Source of the DNA: JBCFBK01 sp038562555
GTDB taxonomy: Bacteria; Bacteroidota; Bacteroidia; Bacteroidales; Prolixibacteraceae
Length of the DNA stretch: 31,392 nucleotides
Direction of reading: 5' to 3'
NCBI GenBank assembly: GCA_038562555.1
Contig: JBCFBK010000061.1
Location: 1-31,392, forward strand
Positions within the stretch are counted from its first letter, which is position 1. Each line of letters opens with the position of its first letter. The notes under the pieces were generated by a model. The model had not been told where the DNA came from and made no database searches. It worked only from the letters and a program-made list of their open reading frames with translations. Below, one piece after another: positions 24,601 through 30,860 of the stretch. The translations under genes were made by a program, and so were the position numbers.

Positions 24601-26400
24601 ACCATTGTGGCCATGTTCCCGCTGGCTATGGGTGAGGCAGAATATGTGAGCGTTATCGGGGCGCCGTTTGCCATCGTGGTCATCGGCGGACTAACCCTGA
24701 GCACACTTTTGACGCTTGTATTCATTCCCACATTTTACTTCGGACTTGAAAATGCACTGCGTTGGTTCCGGCAACTGAACTGGAAACTCAGAGTACTTCA
24801 GCTGTTTTTGATGGCCGGTACACTGACGCTGATTTTTCTTGAGGTTGATTCGTTTGCCTGGCAAATGCTGGACACCGTCCTTGCGGTGGTCTTAATTCCC
24901 GGTATTACCTGGTTTGTGATGAGCAGCCTGAAGAAGGCAGGTACACGCCTGATTGCTCCGGATGAGCAAGTGCACATCCGCATTCAAAATCTGGTGAAGA
25001 TCTATGATCGTCCCGGCCGCTTTTCACGCGAGTGGCAGGGTGGGGTAAATATCAGGCAGCGGGCAGGACTGATCAGGGATTACCGGTCTCTCAGGGATTT
25101 TGAAAACATGATCTGGCAACTTCCGGTACTGGCTTTTCTGATTTATTTTACCTTTATATACCTGCAGGCCACCTTCTGGATCTGTGTACTGATGCTTTTT
25201 GCTTACTGGTATCTGAAAGAAATATGGAAGCCGGTGGGTATATACCTGAATAACCGGTATCAGGAGACCGGGAAAAAGGTTTACCTGCTGCTGAATAACC
25301 ATACCGCCAATTTTCTGTTCTGGTTTCTTCCTCTGGCGGAACTTGTCTTGCTGTATGTCAAAACAAAATATATCGGGCTGGTGCTTGCTTATGCCGTTGT
25401 CTGGTATCTCGGACTCTTAATTTCGGTTACGTCAGGACGGTTATACCGGGAGAAAATTAATATTGACCGCATAACGGGCCGGTTTGGATCGATGAGGCGC
25501 ACTGTTTACCGTCTGGTGAAGCAAATTCCGCTGATCGGAAAGCGCCGGGCCCCTTTCAAAGCACTGAACGGTGTCTCGCTGGAAATCGGAACAGGCATGT
25601 TTGGCTTGCTTGGCCCTAACGGAGCCGGCAAATCAACCATGATGCGGATTATCTGTGGCATTCTCGAACAGAGTTACGGAAAGATCTGGATCAATGGGAT
25701 CGACACGCAGAAAAAGCGGGAAGAACTGCAGGGGCTTATCGGCTATCTTCCGCAGGAATTTGGCACTTATGAGAATATGCCGGCCTGGCAGTACCTCGAA
25801 TACCAGGCGCTGCTAAAAGGGTTGACCGACGCGGGCGAAAGGGAAAAAAGGCTTGAATATGTTCTGAAATCAGTTCATATGTACGATCGCCGTAACGATC
25901 AGATCGGTTCGTTCTCGGGAGGAATGAAACAGCGGATTGGCATTGCGCAGATCCTGCTCCACCTTCCAAAAATTATGGTCGTTGACGAGCCTACTGCAGG
26001 GCTTGACCCCCGTGAGCGGATTCGCTTCCGGAACCTGCTGGTCGATCTGAGCCGCGACCGGATCGTGATCTTTTCAACGCATATTATAGAAGACATTGCC
26101 AGTTCCTGTAACCAGGCGGCTGTTATTATTCGCGGACAACTTAAATATCACGGTTCGCCCGCCAACATGGTCCATCTGGCCGCGAATCTGGTCTGGCAAT
26201 ATGAAGTGCCCGCCTCAGAATTTGACAAGCTGCCGAATAAAAAGATGATCGTGCATCATATGCGGGTTGGGGAGAACATCCGAATCCGTGTTTTGTCGAA
26301 GGAAAAACCTTCGCCCGACGCTGTTGCTGCCAGTCCGATGCTGGAAGATGCTTATTTGTGCCTGATTAAAGACCTGAAACAGGACACGGAACATGTCTAA
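21670..26400 (+). CDS. RND permease fused to extra membrane helices and an ABC ATPase
   Basis: This 1576-residue protein joins two transporter classes in one uninterrupted frame. Residues 1 to about 1025 are a full RND permease: TM4 has MLLDNSVVVLENIY (D397-N398), TM10 has VVVNNGIILIDYTN (N937-N938), and a Gly8 run at 644-651 lies in the second porter half. Two more helices follow (about 1041-1060 and 1067-1090). IRIQNLVKIYDRPG (1103-1116) looks like the first strand and A-loop (Y1112) of an ABC ATPase. About four more helices (1148-1260) come next, then the rest of the ATPase: Walker A at 1315-1323, Q1362, signature FSGGM at 1415-1419, D1439-E1440 and H1471. All ATPase motifs are intact. The even helix counts place the ATPase in the cytosol. 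Function and substrate are unknown. Confidence 0.88.
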   Translation: MRFIIDRKTLISMLFTGMTLLGYVSYKQLRMEMLPNADLPFLFVQAGSARDSDPEYLENEVIIPIEGAVGGLEGVESIESTINSRNGTVAVYFQKNVDFNLSYLRLQEKINEIRDELPEDINVNVNRVDLSQINNRFMELQARGEGGIDRIRNIVDQEIAPDLENMDGIAGVSVYGGKEKSIEIIMDEEACDAYRITAGTIRSLLSQNSRSRVFAGTLKEKDQLYFVHVTAEYDQVSDIENLVVADGPILLKDVAQVRFGVKEETSYSRVNGQDAVSIQLINDSQANQIDLSHKAQEVIAALNQKLSAKGVQLVIQENAAETMEENIDQIINLGLVGGLMAVFVLWMFLKNTRIVAFIAVSIPISVFTAFNLFYAYDITINSLTLVGMALAVGMLLDNSVVVLENIYRLSGQGKEPDEAVVRGTKEVWRSIVASTLTTITVFLPFLFSTNFMIELLGRNVGISIVSTLLVSLVVALLFVPMVIHYILSGKNKKKIAYEKLTTDNRMVQIYLLLLKSCMRNPALTVLGGVFAFFLMVFISLAISITTLREVEDDQISLYVTMPSGSSLETTDETVRKIEEKLQVVKEKKDITSTIEEEEAVVTISLAEDFEKLDGRSFAEIKASVTELTKDMGSAEIDFEQSQSGGGGGGGGANMMNNFQRFLGIGTEEEKIILKGQDFSTMKMVAEDLEYFLEEMDFINRARINVSDNRPEVHMLFDQLLMTEYNMNVGQVSTELNSFAGEVSTGVMFNQGLDEYEIILKQEEQEADEEEQEARTMDELKALQVNDQSGGLHELQEIARLVYARGLAGINRVNQEKQIEVTYRLVDEAQESKDLLESYRYEIDNLIAAYNFPSGIAAEVIHEENDLEEFNFLIFAAIILIFMILASVFESFATPFVLLFSIPLAAIGSLLALIFTGNSLFNANTMIGFLILLGVVVNNGIILIDYTNILRREGFRMSRALMTAGLSRVRPILITAITTIVAMFPLAMGEAEYVSVIGAPFAIVVIGGLTLSTLLTLVFIPTFYFGLENALRWFRQLNWKLRVLQLFLMAGTLTLIFLEVDSFAWQMLDTVLAVVLIPGITWFVMSSLKKAGTRLIAPDEQVHIRIQNLVKIYDRPGRFSREWQGGVNIRQRAGLIRDYRSLRDFENMIWQLPVLAFLIYFTFIYLQATFWICVLMLFAYWYLKEIWKPVGIYLNNRYQETGKKVYLLLNNHTANFLFWFLPLAELVLLYVKTKYIGLVLAYAVVWYLGLLISVTSGRLYREKINIDRITGRFGSMRRTVYRLVKQIPLIGKRRAPFKALNGVSLEIGTGMFGLLGPNGAGKSTMMRIICGILEQSYGKIWINGIDTQKKREELQGLIGYLPQEFGTYENMPAWQYLEYQALLKGLTDAGEREKRLEYVLKSVHMYDRRNDQIGSFSGGMKQRIGIAQILLHLPKIMVVDEPTAGLDPRERIRFRNLLVDLSRDRIVIFSTHIIEDIASSCNQAAVIIRGQLKYHGSPANMVHLAANLVWQYEVPASEFDKLPNKKMIVHHMRVGENIRIRVLSKEKPSPDAVAASPMLEDAYLCLIKDLKQDTEHV

Positions 26401-26420
26401 AAATAAATTTGACTTTTAAC

Positions 26421-27143
26421 ATGGATAATCAAAGAAATAAATTCGGGAACAGGCTGCAGGTAACCGGCAAAATGATTCGCTACAACTTCAGGATTATTTT
26501 TGGCGGACGGTTTATCTGGTTTTTGCTGGCAGCTTTTGCTTTCTTTGTGTTTATAGCCATCACCGGTGTTTTGGAAGGTGATAATCCCGATGAGGAATAT
26601 GTCTACAACTGCCTCCTTTTTCCTGCCATTTTACTGATCTTTTACCCCATGACTTTTGGCATTCAGAATGATGTGGATGCAGGGATCCTTGAAATTTTAT
26701 TCGGCATTCCCGATTACCGCTATAAAGTCTGGCTGGTCAGAGTCGTCCTGGTTTTTGTGCTGGTAAGCCTGATCCTGGGAGGCTTTGCCGTGCTGAGCTA
26801 TATTTTTCTTTCACCGCTTAACTTATTTGAAATGACCCGACAGGTGATGTACCCGGTATTTTTTCTCGGAAGCATGGCGTTTATGTTTTCAACGATCATC
26901 CGAAACGGTAACGGTACTGCCGTGGTCATGGTTATTTTGGGCGTTCTGGCGCTGATCATGACCGATTCGGTTGAGCGCACCATGTGGAATATTTTTCTGA
27001 ATCCCTTTAACGTGCCCCGCAACATGAACGAAATGATCTGGAGCGGGATCGTCGATAAAAACCGGATATTTTTGACGGTCGCCGGACTGGTTTTTATTCT
27101 CTACGGGCTGTTTAATCTGCAAAAAAGGGAGAAGTTTATTTGA
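26421..27143 (+). CDS. ABC-2 type permease, small six-helix subunit
   Basis: This 240-residue membrane protein has six predicted helices (among them FIWFLLAAFAFFVFIAITGV, LLFPAILLIFYPMTFGIQ, VLVFVLVSLILGGFAVLSYIF, VVMVILGVLALIMT, FLTVAGLVFILYGLFNL) and short loops, the form of an ABC-2 permease. The ATG at 26421 was preferred to an in-frame TTG at 26409. It lies 20 bases after the RND-ABC fusion and has no ATPase of its own nearby, so the ATPase domain of the fusion is the likely partner, just as the first ATPase in the operon pairs with the large permease. The substrate is unknown. It is the last gene of the operon. Confidence 0.82.
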   Translation: MDNQRNKFGNRLQVTGKMIRYNFRIIFGGRFIWFLLAAFAFFVFIAITGVLEGDNPDEEYVYNCLLFPAILLIFYPMTFGIQNDVDAGILEILFGIPDYRYKVWLVRVVLVFVLVSLILGGFAVLSYIFLSPLNLFEMTRQVMYPVFFLGSMAFMFSTIIRNGNGTAVVMVILGVLALIMTDSVERTMWNIFLNPFNVPRNMNEMIWSGIVDKNRIFLTVAGLVFILYGLFNLQKREKFI

Positions 27144-27147
27144 GAAA

Positions 27148-27214
27148 CGGTTGTTAACCGAACGCGAAGTCACAAAGACGCAAAAGAACTAATAATGAAC
27201 TTCGTGTCTTTGTG
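27148..27214. repeat. Inverted short-repeat segment between convergent genes
   Basis: CACAAAGAC (27171-27179) and GTCTTTGTG (27206-27214) form a 9-bp perfect inverted repeat with a 26-base loop. A small hairpin (CGGTT, GTT, AACCG at 27148-27160) precedes it. The arms resemble tandem heptamers (GCGAAGT, CACAAAG) placed in opposite orientation. The segment lies between the end of the transporter operon and the end of lipB, so it may act as a weak terminator. Confidence 0.4.
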
Positions 27215-27225
27215 TTGTGTTTCCT

Positions 27226-27894
27226 TTAATAGATTTCATTGAATTTTTCCCTGACCAGTTCCTTGACTTCCTGCATGTCGACCGGGCGTCCCAGTTCGCG
27301 TTCAATGGAGGTTACGCCATAGGTGGCAAAGCCACAGGGATTGATATAGTTAAAGTAGCGCAGGTTCGTATTTACATTTAAGGCAAAACCATGCATTGTA
27401 ACAAAACGGCTCACCCGTACGCCAATAGCGCAGATTTTACGTGATTTGGCAGGTATTTCCGCATCCAGCCACACCCCGGTTGCGCCTTCTTTGCGGCTGC
27501 CGCTGATGCCGTACCGGGAGATGATGGCGATGATCGCATCCTCCATTTTTTCGATGTACTGCCTTACGCCGATTTTGTGGTACTCCAGATCAATGATCGG
27601 GTAACCGACCAACTGGCCAGGGCCGTGATAGGTAATATCTCCGCCCCGGTCGATTTTGCAGAAGGTCGCATCGATCTTTTTTAAGAAATCGCCCTGCACC
27701 AGCAGGTTATGCTCGTCTCCGCTTTTCCCCAGCGTATAAACATGGGGGTGTTCGACCAGGAGGAAATGGTTCAGAGGTGTGGGTCCCCGGCGGGCCTTCC
27801 GGTCTGCCTGCACCTGTTCCAGAAGTTCTTCCTGGTAGTCCCAGCATTTCTGATAATCGATCAGTCCTGTATCTTCGTAGTTAAAGGATGCCAT
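27226..27894 (-). CDS. lipB: Octanoyl-[ACP]:protein N-octanoyltransferase
   Basis: LipB transfers octanoate from acyl carrier protein to the lipoyl domains of 2-oxoacid dehydrogenases and the glycine cleavage H protein, after which LipA inserts the sulfurs. The 222-residue product shows FLLVEHPHVYTLGKSG, the signature GGDITYHGPGQLVGYPIIDL, the lysine-containing RKICAIGVRVSRFVTMHG, and the acyl-thioester cysteine C187 in INPCGF. The start at 27894 was chosen because upstream codons are unlike the family and MASFNYEDTGLIDYQ resembles known N-termini. It lies 160 bp downstream of lipA on the same strand with repeat arrays between them, so co-transcription is possible but not assured. Confidence 0.95.
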   Translation of the reverse strand: MASFNYEDTGLIDYQKCWDYQEELLEQVQADRKARRGPTPLNHFLLVEHPHVYTLGKSGDEHNLLVQGDFLKKIDATFCKIDRGGDITYHGPGQLVGYPIIDLEYHKIGVRQYIEKMEDAIIAIISRYGISGSRKEGATGVWLDAEIPAKSRKICAIGVRVSRFVTMHGFALNVNTNLRYFNYINPCGFATYGVTSIERELGRPVDMQEVKELVREKFNEIY

Positions 27895-27939
27895 AGGAAA
27901 AATTGCTAATACTGTAAAATTGTCAAACTGAAAAAATGG

Positions 27940-27979
27940 TTGCAAGGTTTCAAGGTTGCATGGTCACATGGTTTGAATC
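27940..27979. repeat. Degenerate octamer repeat array between lipB and lipA
   Basis: Five 8-base units follow each other, beginning TTGCAAGG then TTTCAAGG, with TTGCATGG and a looser end. The array lies just upstream of lipB. Confidence 0.7.
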
Positions 27980-28001
27980 TCCCTCGTTTAAAGTATTTTT
28001 T

Positions 28002-28083
28002 TACCCTGATACCCTGGTACCTTGTTACCCTGCTACCTTTTCTGCCGCTACTCACTACTCGCTACCTCTTGTGTCTTGTGTCT
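28002..28083. repeat. Octamer-to-heptamer repeat array entering the lipA 3' end
   Basis: Five 8-base units (28002-28041), beginning TACCCTGA then TACCCTGG, are followed without a gap by six 7-base units (28042-28083), among them TACTCAC then TACTCGC and two identical TGTGTCT. The last units encode the C-terminal residues and include the stop codon of lipA. Confidence 0.75.
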
Positions 28084-28942
28084 GTCCTGCATGTTGCGCG
28101 GCGCGGTATGATGAGCGCACCAGCGGACTGCTTTCGACAAAAGAAAAACCTTTTTCGAGGCCAATTGTTCGGTACCGTTCAAATTGTTCGGGATGAATGT
28201 ATGCTTTTACCGGCATATGCGATTGTGTAGGGGCCAGGTACTGGCCAATGGTCATGACCCTGCAGCCGGCATTTCGCAGGTCATCCATTGTTTGCACGAC
28301 TTCTTCCGGCGTCTCGCCCAGGCCCAGCATAATCCCCGATTTTGGAATGATGCCTGATTTTGCCACCACGGCTATCACGTCCAGGCTCCGGCGGTACCTG
28401 GCTGTGCTCCTGATTGCGGGGGTGAGCCGTTCTGTTGTTTCGAGATTATGCGACATCACGTCGGGCCGGGCATTTGCTACCTGCATGATCAGTTCCTCCT
28501 TTCCCTGGAAATCGGGGATCAGCACTTCCACGCGGATGCCCGGATTAAGTTCCTTTACGGACATAATGGTTTTCACCCACCAGCCGGCACCCAGGTCGGG
28601 CAGATCGTCGCGGTCGACCGAAGTGATGACGGCATGTTTCAGATTCATGATGCGGATCGACTCAGCCAGCCGCTGTGGTTCCTGCGGGTCGGGCGGCAGC
28701 GGACGTCCGGTTTGCACGCCGCAGAAGCGGCAGTTGCGGGTACAGATATCGCCCAGGATCATGAAAGTGGCTGTTCCTTGATTCCAGCACTCGCCGATGT
28801 TCGGACAGTTACCACTGGTACAAATGGTGTGCAGTCCGTATTGGCTGACCAGATTTTTTACCCGGGAATAGCTTTCCCCTTTGGGCATGTTCATTTTCAT
28901 CCACCACGGAAGTCGTTGCCGGGCGTGCTGCTCTTCGCTCAT
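28055..28942 (-). CDS. lipA: Lipoyl synthase (radical SAM)
   Basis: LipA inserts two sulfur atoms into protein-bound octanoyl groups to make lipoyl cofactors, completing the pathway begun by LipB. Both iron-sulfur clusters can be assigned. The auxiliary cluster has C41-C46-C52 (CX4CX5C), and the radical-SAM cluster has C67-C71-C74 (CTRNCRFC). SAM-binding and substrate regions include SVDRDDLPDLGAGWW and KSGIMLGLGET. The conserved RSSYRA near the end provides the family Ser that ligates the auxiliary cluster. After it, the final QTQDTRGSE is encoded by tandem repeats and is probably not functional. At 295 residues the length is ordinary. A -7 box lies just upstream. Confidence 0.96.
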   Translation of the reverse strand: MSEEQHARQRLPWWMKMNMPKGESYSRVKNLVSQYGLHTICTSGNCPNIGECWNQGTATFMILGDICTRNCRFCGVQTGRPLPPDPQEPQRLAESIRIMNLKHAVITSVDRDDLPDLGAGWWVKTIMSVKELNPGIRVEVLIPDFQGKEELIMQVANARPDVMSHNLETTERLTPAIRSTARYRRSLDVIAVVAKSGIIPKSGIMLGLGETPEEVVQTMDDLRNAGCRVMTIGQYLAPTQSHMPVKAYIHPEQFERYRTIGLEKGFSFVESSPLVRSSYRAAQHAGQTQDTRGSE

Positions 28943-28945
28943 GAT

Positions 28946-28973
28946 CGCTGATTTTTATGCAAAAATAGCGAAA
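28946..28973 (-). promoter_or_regulatory. Putative lipA promoter with dyad
   Basis: TATTTTTG on the minus strand (28960-28967) is a perfect -7 match about 18 bases before the lipA ATG. It lies in the 14-mer TTTCGCTATTTTTG that also occurs upstream of tdk, and in an imperfect inverted repeat (CGCTGATTTTT on the plus strand, CGCTATTTTT on the minus strand). No good -33 box is seen at the usual spacing. Confidence 0.45.
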
Positions 28974-29220
28974 AATTGCAAAGAGTATAGCGAAAACCGG
29001 AGGCCGGAGAACGGAACCCGGATTCTCAGATTACTGGATTTTCATACGTTTATTTTTTCAATTTGACTGTGCATAACTTTCGTATTAAGCTGCATCACTT
29101 TTCTAACGAACACCAACGGTATGGAACTCGCCAAATAAACACATCCGATCTGGTATTTCGTGTCGGGCGTCTTGATACTTGTGCCTATCTTTCCTATTTT
29201 TAACAAATTTTAGACCTGCC

Positions 29221-29778
29221 ATGTCGGACACTGAAGGAAGGCGTATTTTGGGTATTGATCCCGGGACAATCGTGATGGGCTATGCCCTGATTGAGATTAA
29301 AAACGGGAAACCGTTAATTTTGCATGTGGGGGTTGTTAAGACCACCGGTTTTGACAATCATTACATGCGCCTGAAGCATATCTTTATCCGCACGCAGGCA
29401 TTGATCGAGGAGTACCTTCCCGACGAGCTGGCTATTGAATCTCCATTTTATGGCAAAGATATTCAGGCCATGCTCAAACTGGGCAGGGCTCAGGGCGTAG
29501 TGATGGGCCTTGCTCTTCAGCGCGATATTCCGGTATTTGAGTATGCTCCTTTGAAAGTAAAACAATCGATTACCGGGATGGGCCGCGCTGCAAAGGAACA
29601 AGTGGCCTATTTTCTTAAAAATACGTTAAAGATCGAAGGATTGCCCAGAGAACTGGATGCGACCGATGCCATTGCTGTTGCGGTTTGTCATTACCTGCAA
29701 ATGAAAAATCCGGTGATGAAGGGTGATTATAAAAACTGGAATGAGTTTATCCGGAAGAACCCGGATCGTTTGAAGTAA
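29221..29778 (+). CDS. ruvC: Holliday junction resolvase RuvC
   Basis: RuvC cuts four-way DNA junctions after branch migration by RuvAB, completing recombination repair. The four metal-binding acidic residues are present: D13 (GIDPGT), E73 (AIESPFYGKD), D146 and D149 (LDATDAIAVAVCH). The 185-residue length is normal. The ATG at 29221 was chosen over one at 29179 because the upstream codons are not family-like and MSDTEGRRILGIDPG places the first catalytic Asp at the usual distance. It stands alone on the plus strand. About 280 bp separate it from the divergent lipA; that stretch holds the lipA promoter and no recognisable gene. Confidence 0.96.
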   Translation: MSDTEGRRILGIDPGTIVMGYALIEIKNGKPLILHVGVVKTTGFDNHYMRLKHIFIRTQALIEEYLPDELAIESPFYGKDIQAMLKLGRAQGVVMGLALQRDIPVFEYAPLKVKQSITGMGRAAKEQVAYFLKNTLKIEGLPRELDATDAIAVAVCHYLQMKNPVMKGDYKNWNEFIRKNPDRLK

Positions 29779-29792
29779 TGAAGGGCAGGAAC

Positions 29793-29820
29793 AAAAAAAC
29801 CATCAGTTGAGCTGATGGTT
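29793..29820 (-). terminator. Intrinsic terminator of the greA-HIT operon
   Basis: On the minus strand AACCATCAG, a 5-base loop and CTGATGGTT form a 9-bp perfect stem. The stem runs straight into a T tract at 29799-29793. It lies 10 bases after the stop of the HIT gene. On the plus strand the same stem follows ruvC but lacks a T tract. Confidence 0.85.
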
Positions 29821-29830
29821 GGCGTAAAAA

Positions 29831-30229
29831 TCAGATGATAATTTCGTTGGCAATCCGGGCTGCGATATTTTCAAATTCCTCGCCGGTGAGTTTCAGTTTC
29901 CGGGAAAAGTTCAGTAAATCGCCCTCCGATTGCATGGGTACAAGATGAATATGGGCATGAGGAACTTCGAGTCCCAGCACCATGACTCCAACTTTTTTGC
30001 AGGATATGGCTTTTTTTAGTCCGATCGCCACCTTCTTCGCAAACTGCTGCAGCTCCACATAGGTCTGATCGTCGAGGTCGAAGAGGTAATCGACTTCCTT
30101 TTTCGGGATAACGAGCGTATGTCCTTTGGCCACCGGCGATATGTCGAGGAAGGCCAAAAAGTCTTCATTCTCGGCTACTTTGTATGCCGGGATCTGACCT
30201 TTTACGATTTTTGCGAATATGCTTGCCAT
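29831..30229 (-). CDS. HIT-family nucleotide-binding protein
   Basis: This 132-residue protein belongs to the histidine-triad superfamily of nucleotide hydrolases and transferases, probably of the Hint branch (purine nucleoside phosphoramidase). The triad H91, H93 and H95 is read in VPHAHIHLVPM, the last His being the nucleophile in the family. SIFAKIVKGQIPAYKVAENEDFLAFLDISPVAKGHTLVIPK is the standard N-terminal half in two continuous strands and a helix. It follows greA after six bases, so both are on one transcript ended by the hairpin at 29793-29820. The physiological substrate is not known. Confidence 0.92.
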   Translation of the reverse strand: MASIFAKIVKGQIPAYKVAENEDFLAFLDISPVAKGHTLVIPKKEVDYLFDLDDQTYVELQQFAKKVAIGLKKAISCKKVGVMVLGLEVPHAHIHLVPMQSEGDLLNFSRKLKLTGEEFENIAARIANEIII

Positions 30230-30235
30230 GTCTGT

Positions 30236-30709
30236 TTAAAGAGAAATGTCTACGATTTCATATTGAATGACTCCCGACGGAACTTTGATTTCCACGACAT
30301 CGCCTACCTTTTTCCCAAGCAATCCCCTGGCAATCGGCGTGGCAATCGACATCTTGCCTGATTTCAGGTCTGCCTCATGTTCCGACACGATTGTATATTG
30401 CTGTGTCATATCGTTTTTCGTATTCCTGATCGTTACTTTATTCAGGATCTGAACCGATGAGGTATCAATTTTCGATTCGTCAATGATGCGGGCGTGGGCA
30501 ATTTTGTCGCGGAGCACCGAAATCTTTGCTTCGAGCATTCCCTGTGCATCCTTTGCCGCATCATATTCAGCGTTTTCAGAGATGTCACCCTTTTCAATAG
30601 CTTCCCCGATTTGTCTGGAAATTGAAGGACGTTCAACGTTCATCAGGTAATCCAGCTCTTCTTTGAGCTTGTTTAAACCTTCAAGGGTAATATAAGTTGC
30701 TTTTCCCAT
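30236..30709 (-). CDS. greA: Transcription elongation factor GreA
   Basis: GreA binds in the secondary channel of RNA polymerase and stimulates cleavage of backtracked RNA. The N-terminal coiled coil (1 to about 75) has the acidic tip GDISENAEYDAAKDA with D42 and E45, the residues that help coordinate the catalytic metal. The C-terminal FKBP-like domain contains VTIRNTKNDMTQQYTIVSEHEAD and SIATPIARGLLGKKVGDVVEI. The 157-residue length is typical. It heads the operon with the HIT gene. TACTTTAA about 15 bases upstream of its ATG is a weak candidate -7 box. Confidence 0.96.
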   Translation of the reverse strand: MGKATYITLEGLNKLKEELDYLMNVERPSISRQIGEAIEKGDISENAEYDAAKDAQGMLEAKISVLRDKIAHARIIDESKIDTSSVQILNKVTIRNTKNDMTQQYTIVSEHEADLKSGKMSIATPIARGLLGKKVGDVVEIKVPSGVIQYEIVDISL

Positions 30710-30744
30710 CTTATTTATTTATTTTAAAGTATTGACTACATAAA

Positions 30745-30776
30745 ACAAAAAAGAATTCCGGCTTGCGGAACTCTTT
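30745..30776 (-). terminator. Intrinsic terminator after the small membrane-anchored gene
   Basis: On the minus strand an 11-bp stem with one mismatch (30766-30776 paired with 30750-30760, loop CAAGC) leads into a run of T residues. It separates the gene at 30861-31286 from greA. Confidence 0.8.
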
Positions 30777-30860
30777 AGCATCACAAAGCTAAATAAAATA
30801 TTTGATTTTTACGACTGTTCGGCTGAAAAAGGGGTTTAAATCGTTGTTTACTAAAACGTT

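Noticed and set aside
24720..25560. The RND-ABC fusion considered as an assembly or frame artifact
   Set aside because: Codon by codon the reading stays open and protein-like, with regular hydrophobic helices and a Bacteroidota-style ATPase, and there is no stop or frame shift. A sequencing artifact cannot be fully excluded without reads.
28002..28083. Tandem repeats considered as a CRISPR array
   Set aside because: Units of 7-8 bases directly abut with no unique spacers and no cas genes are near, so this is not CRISPR.
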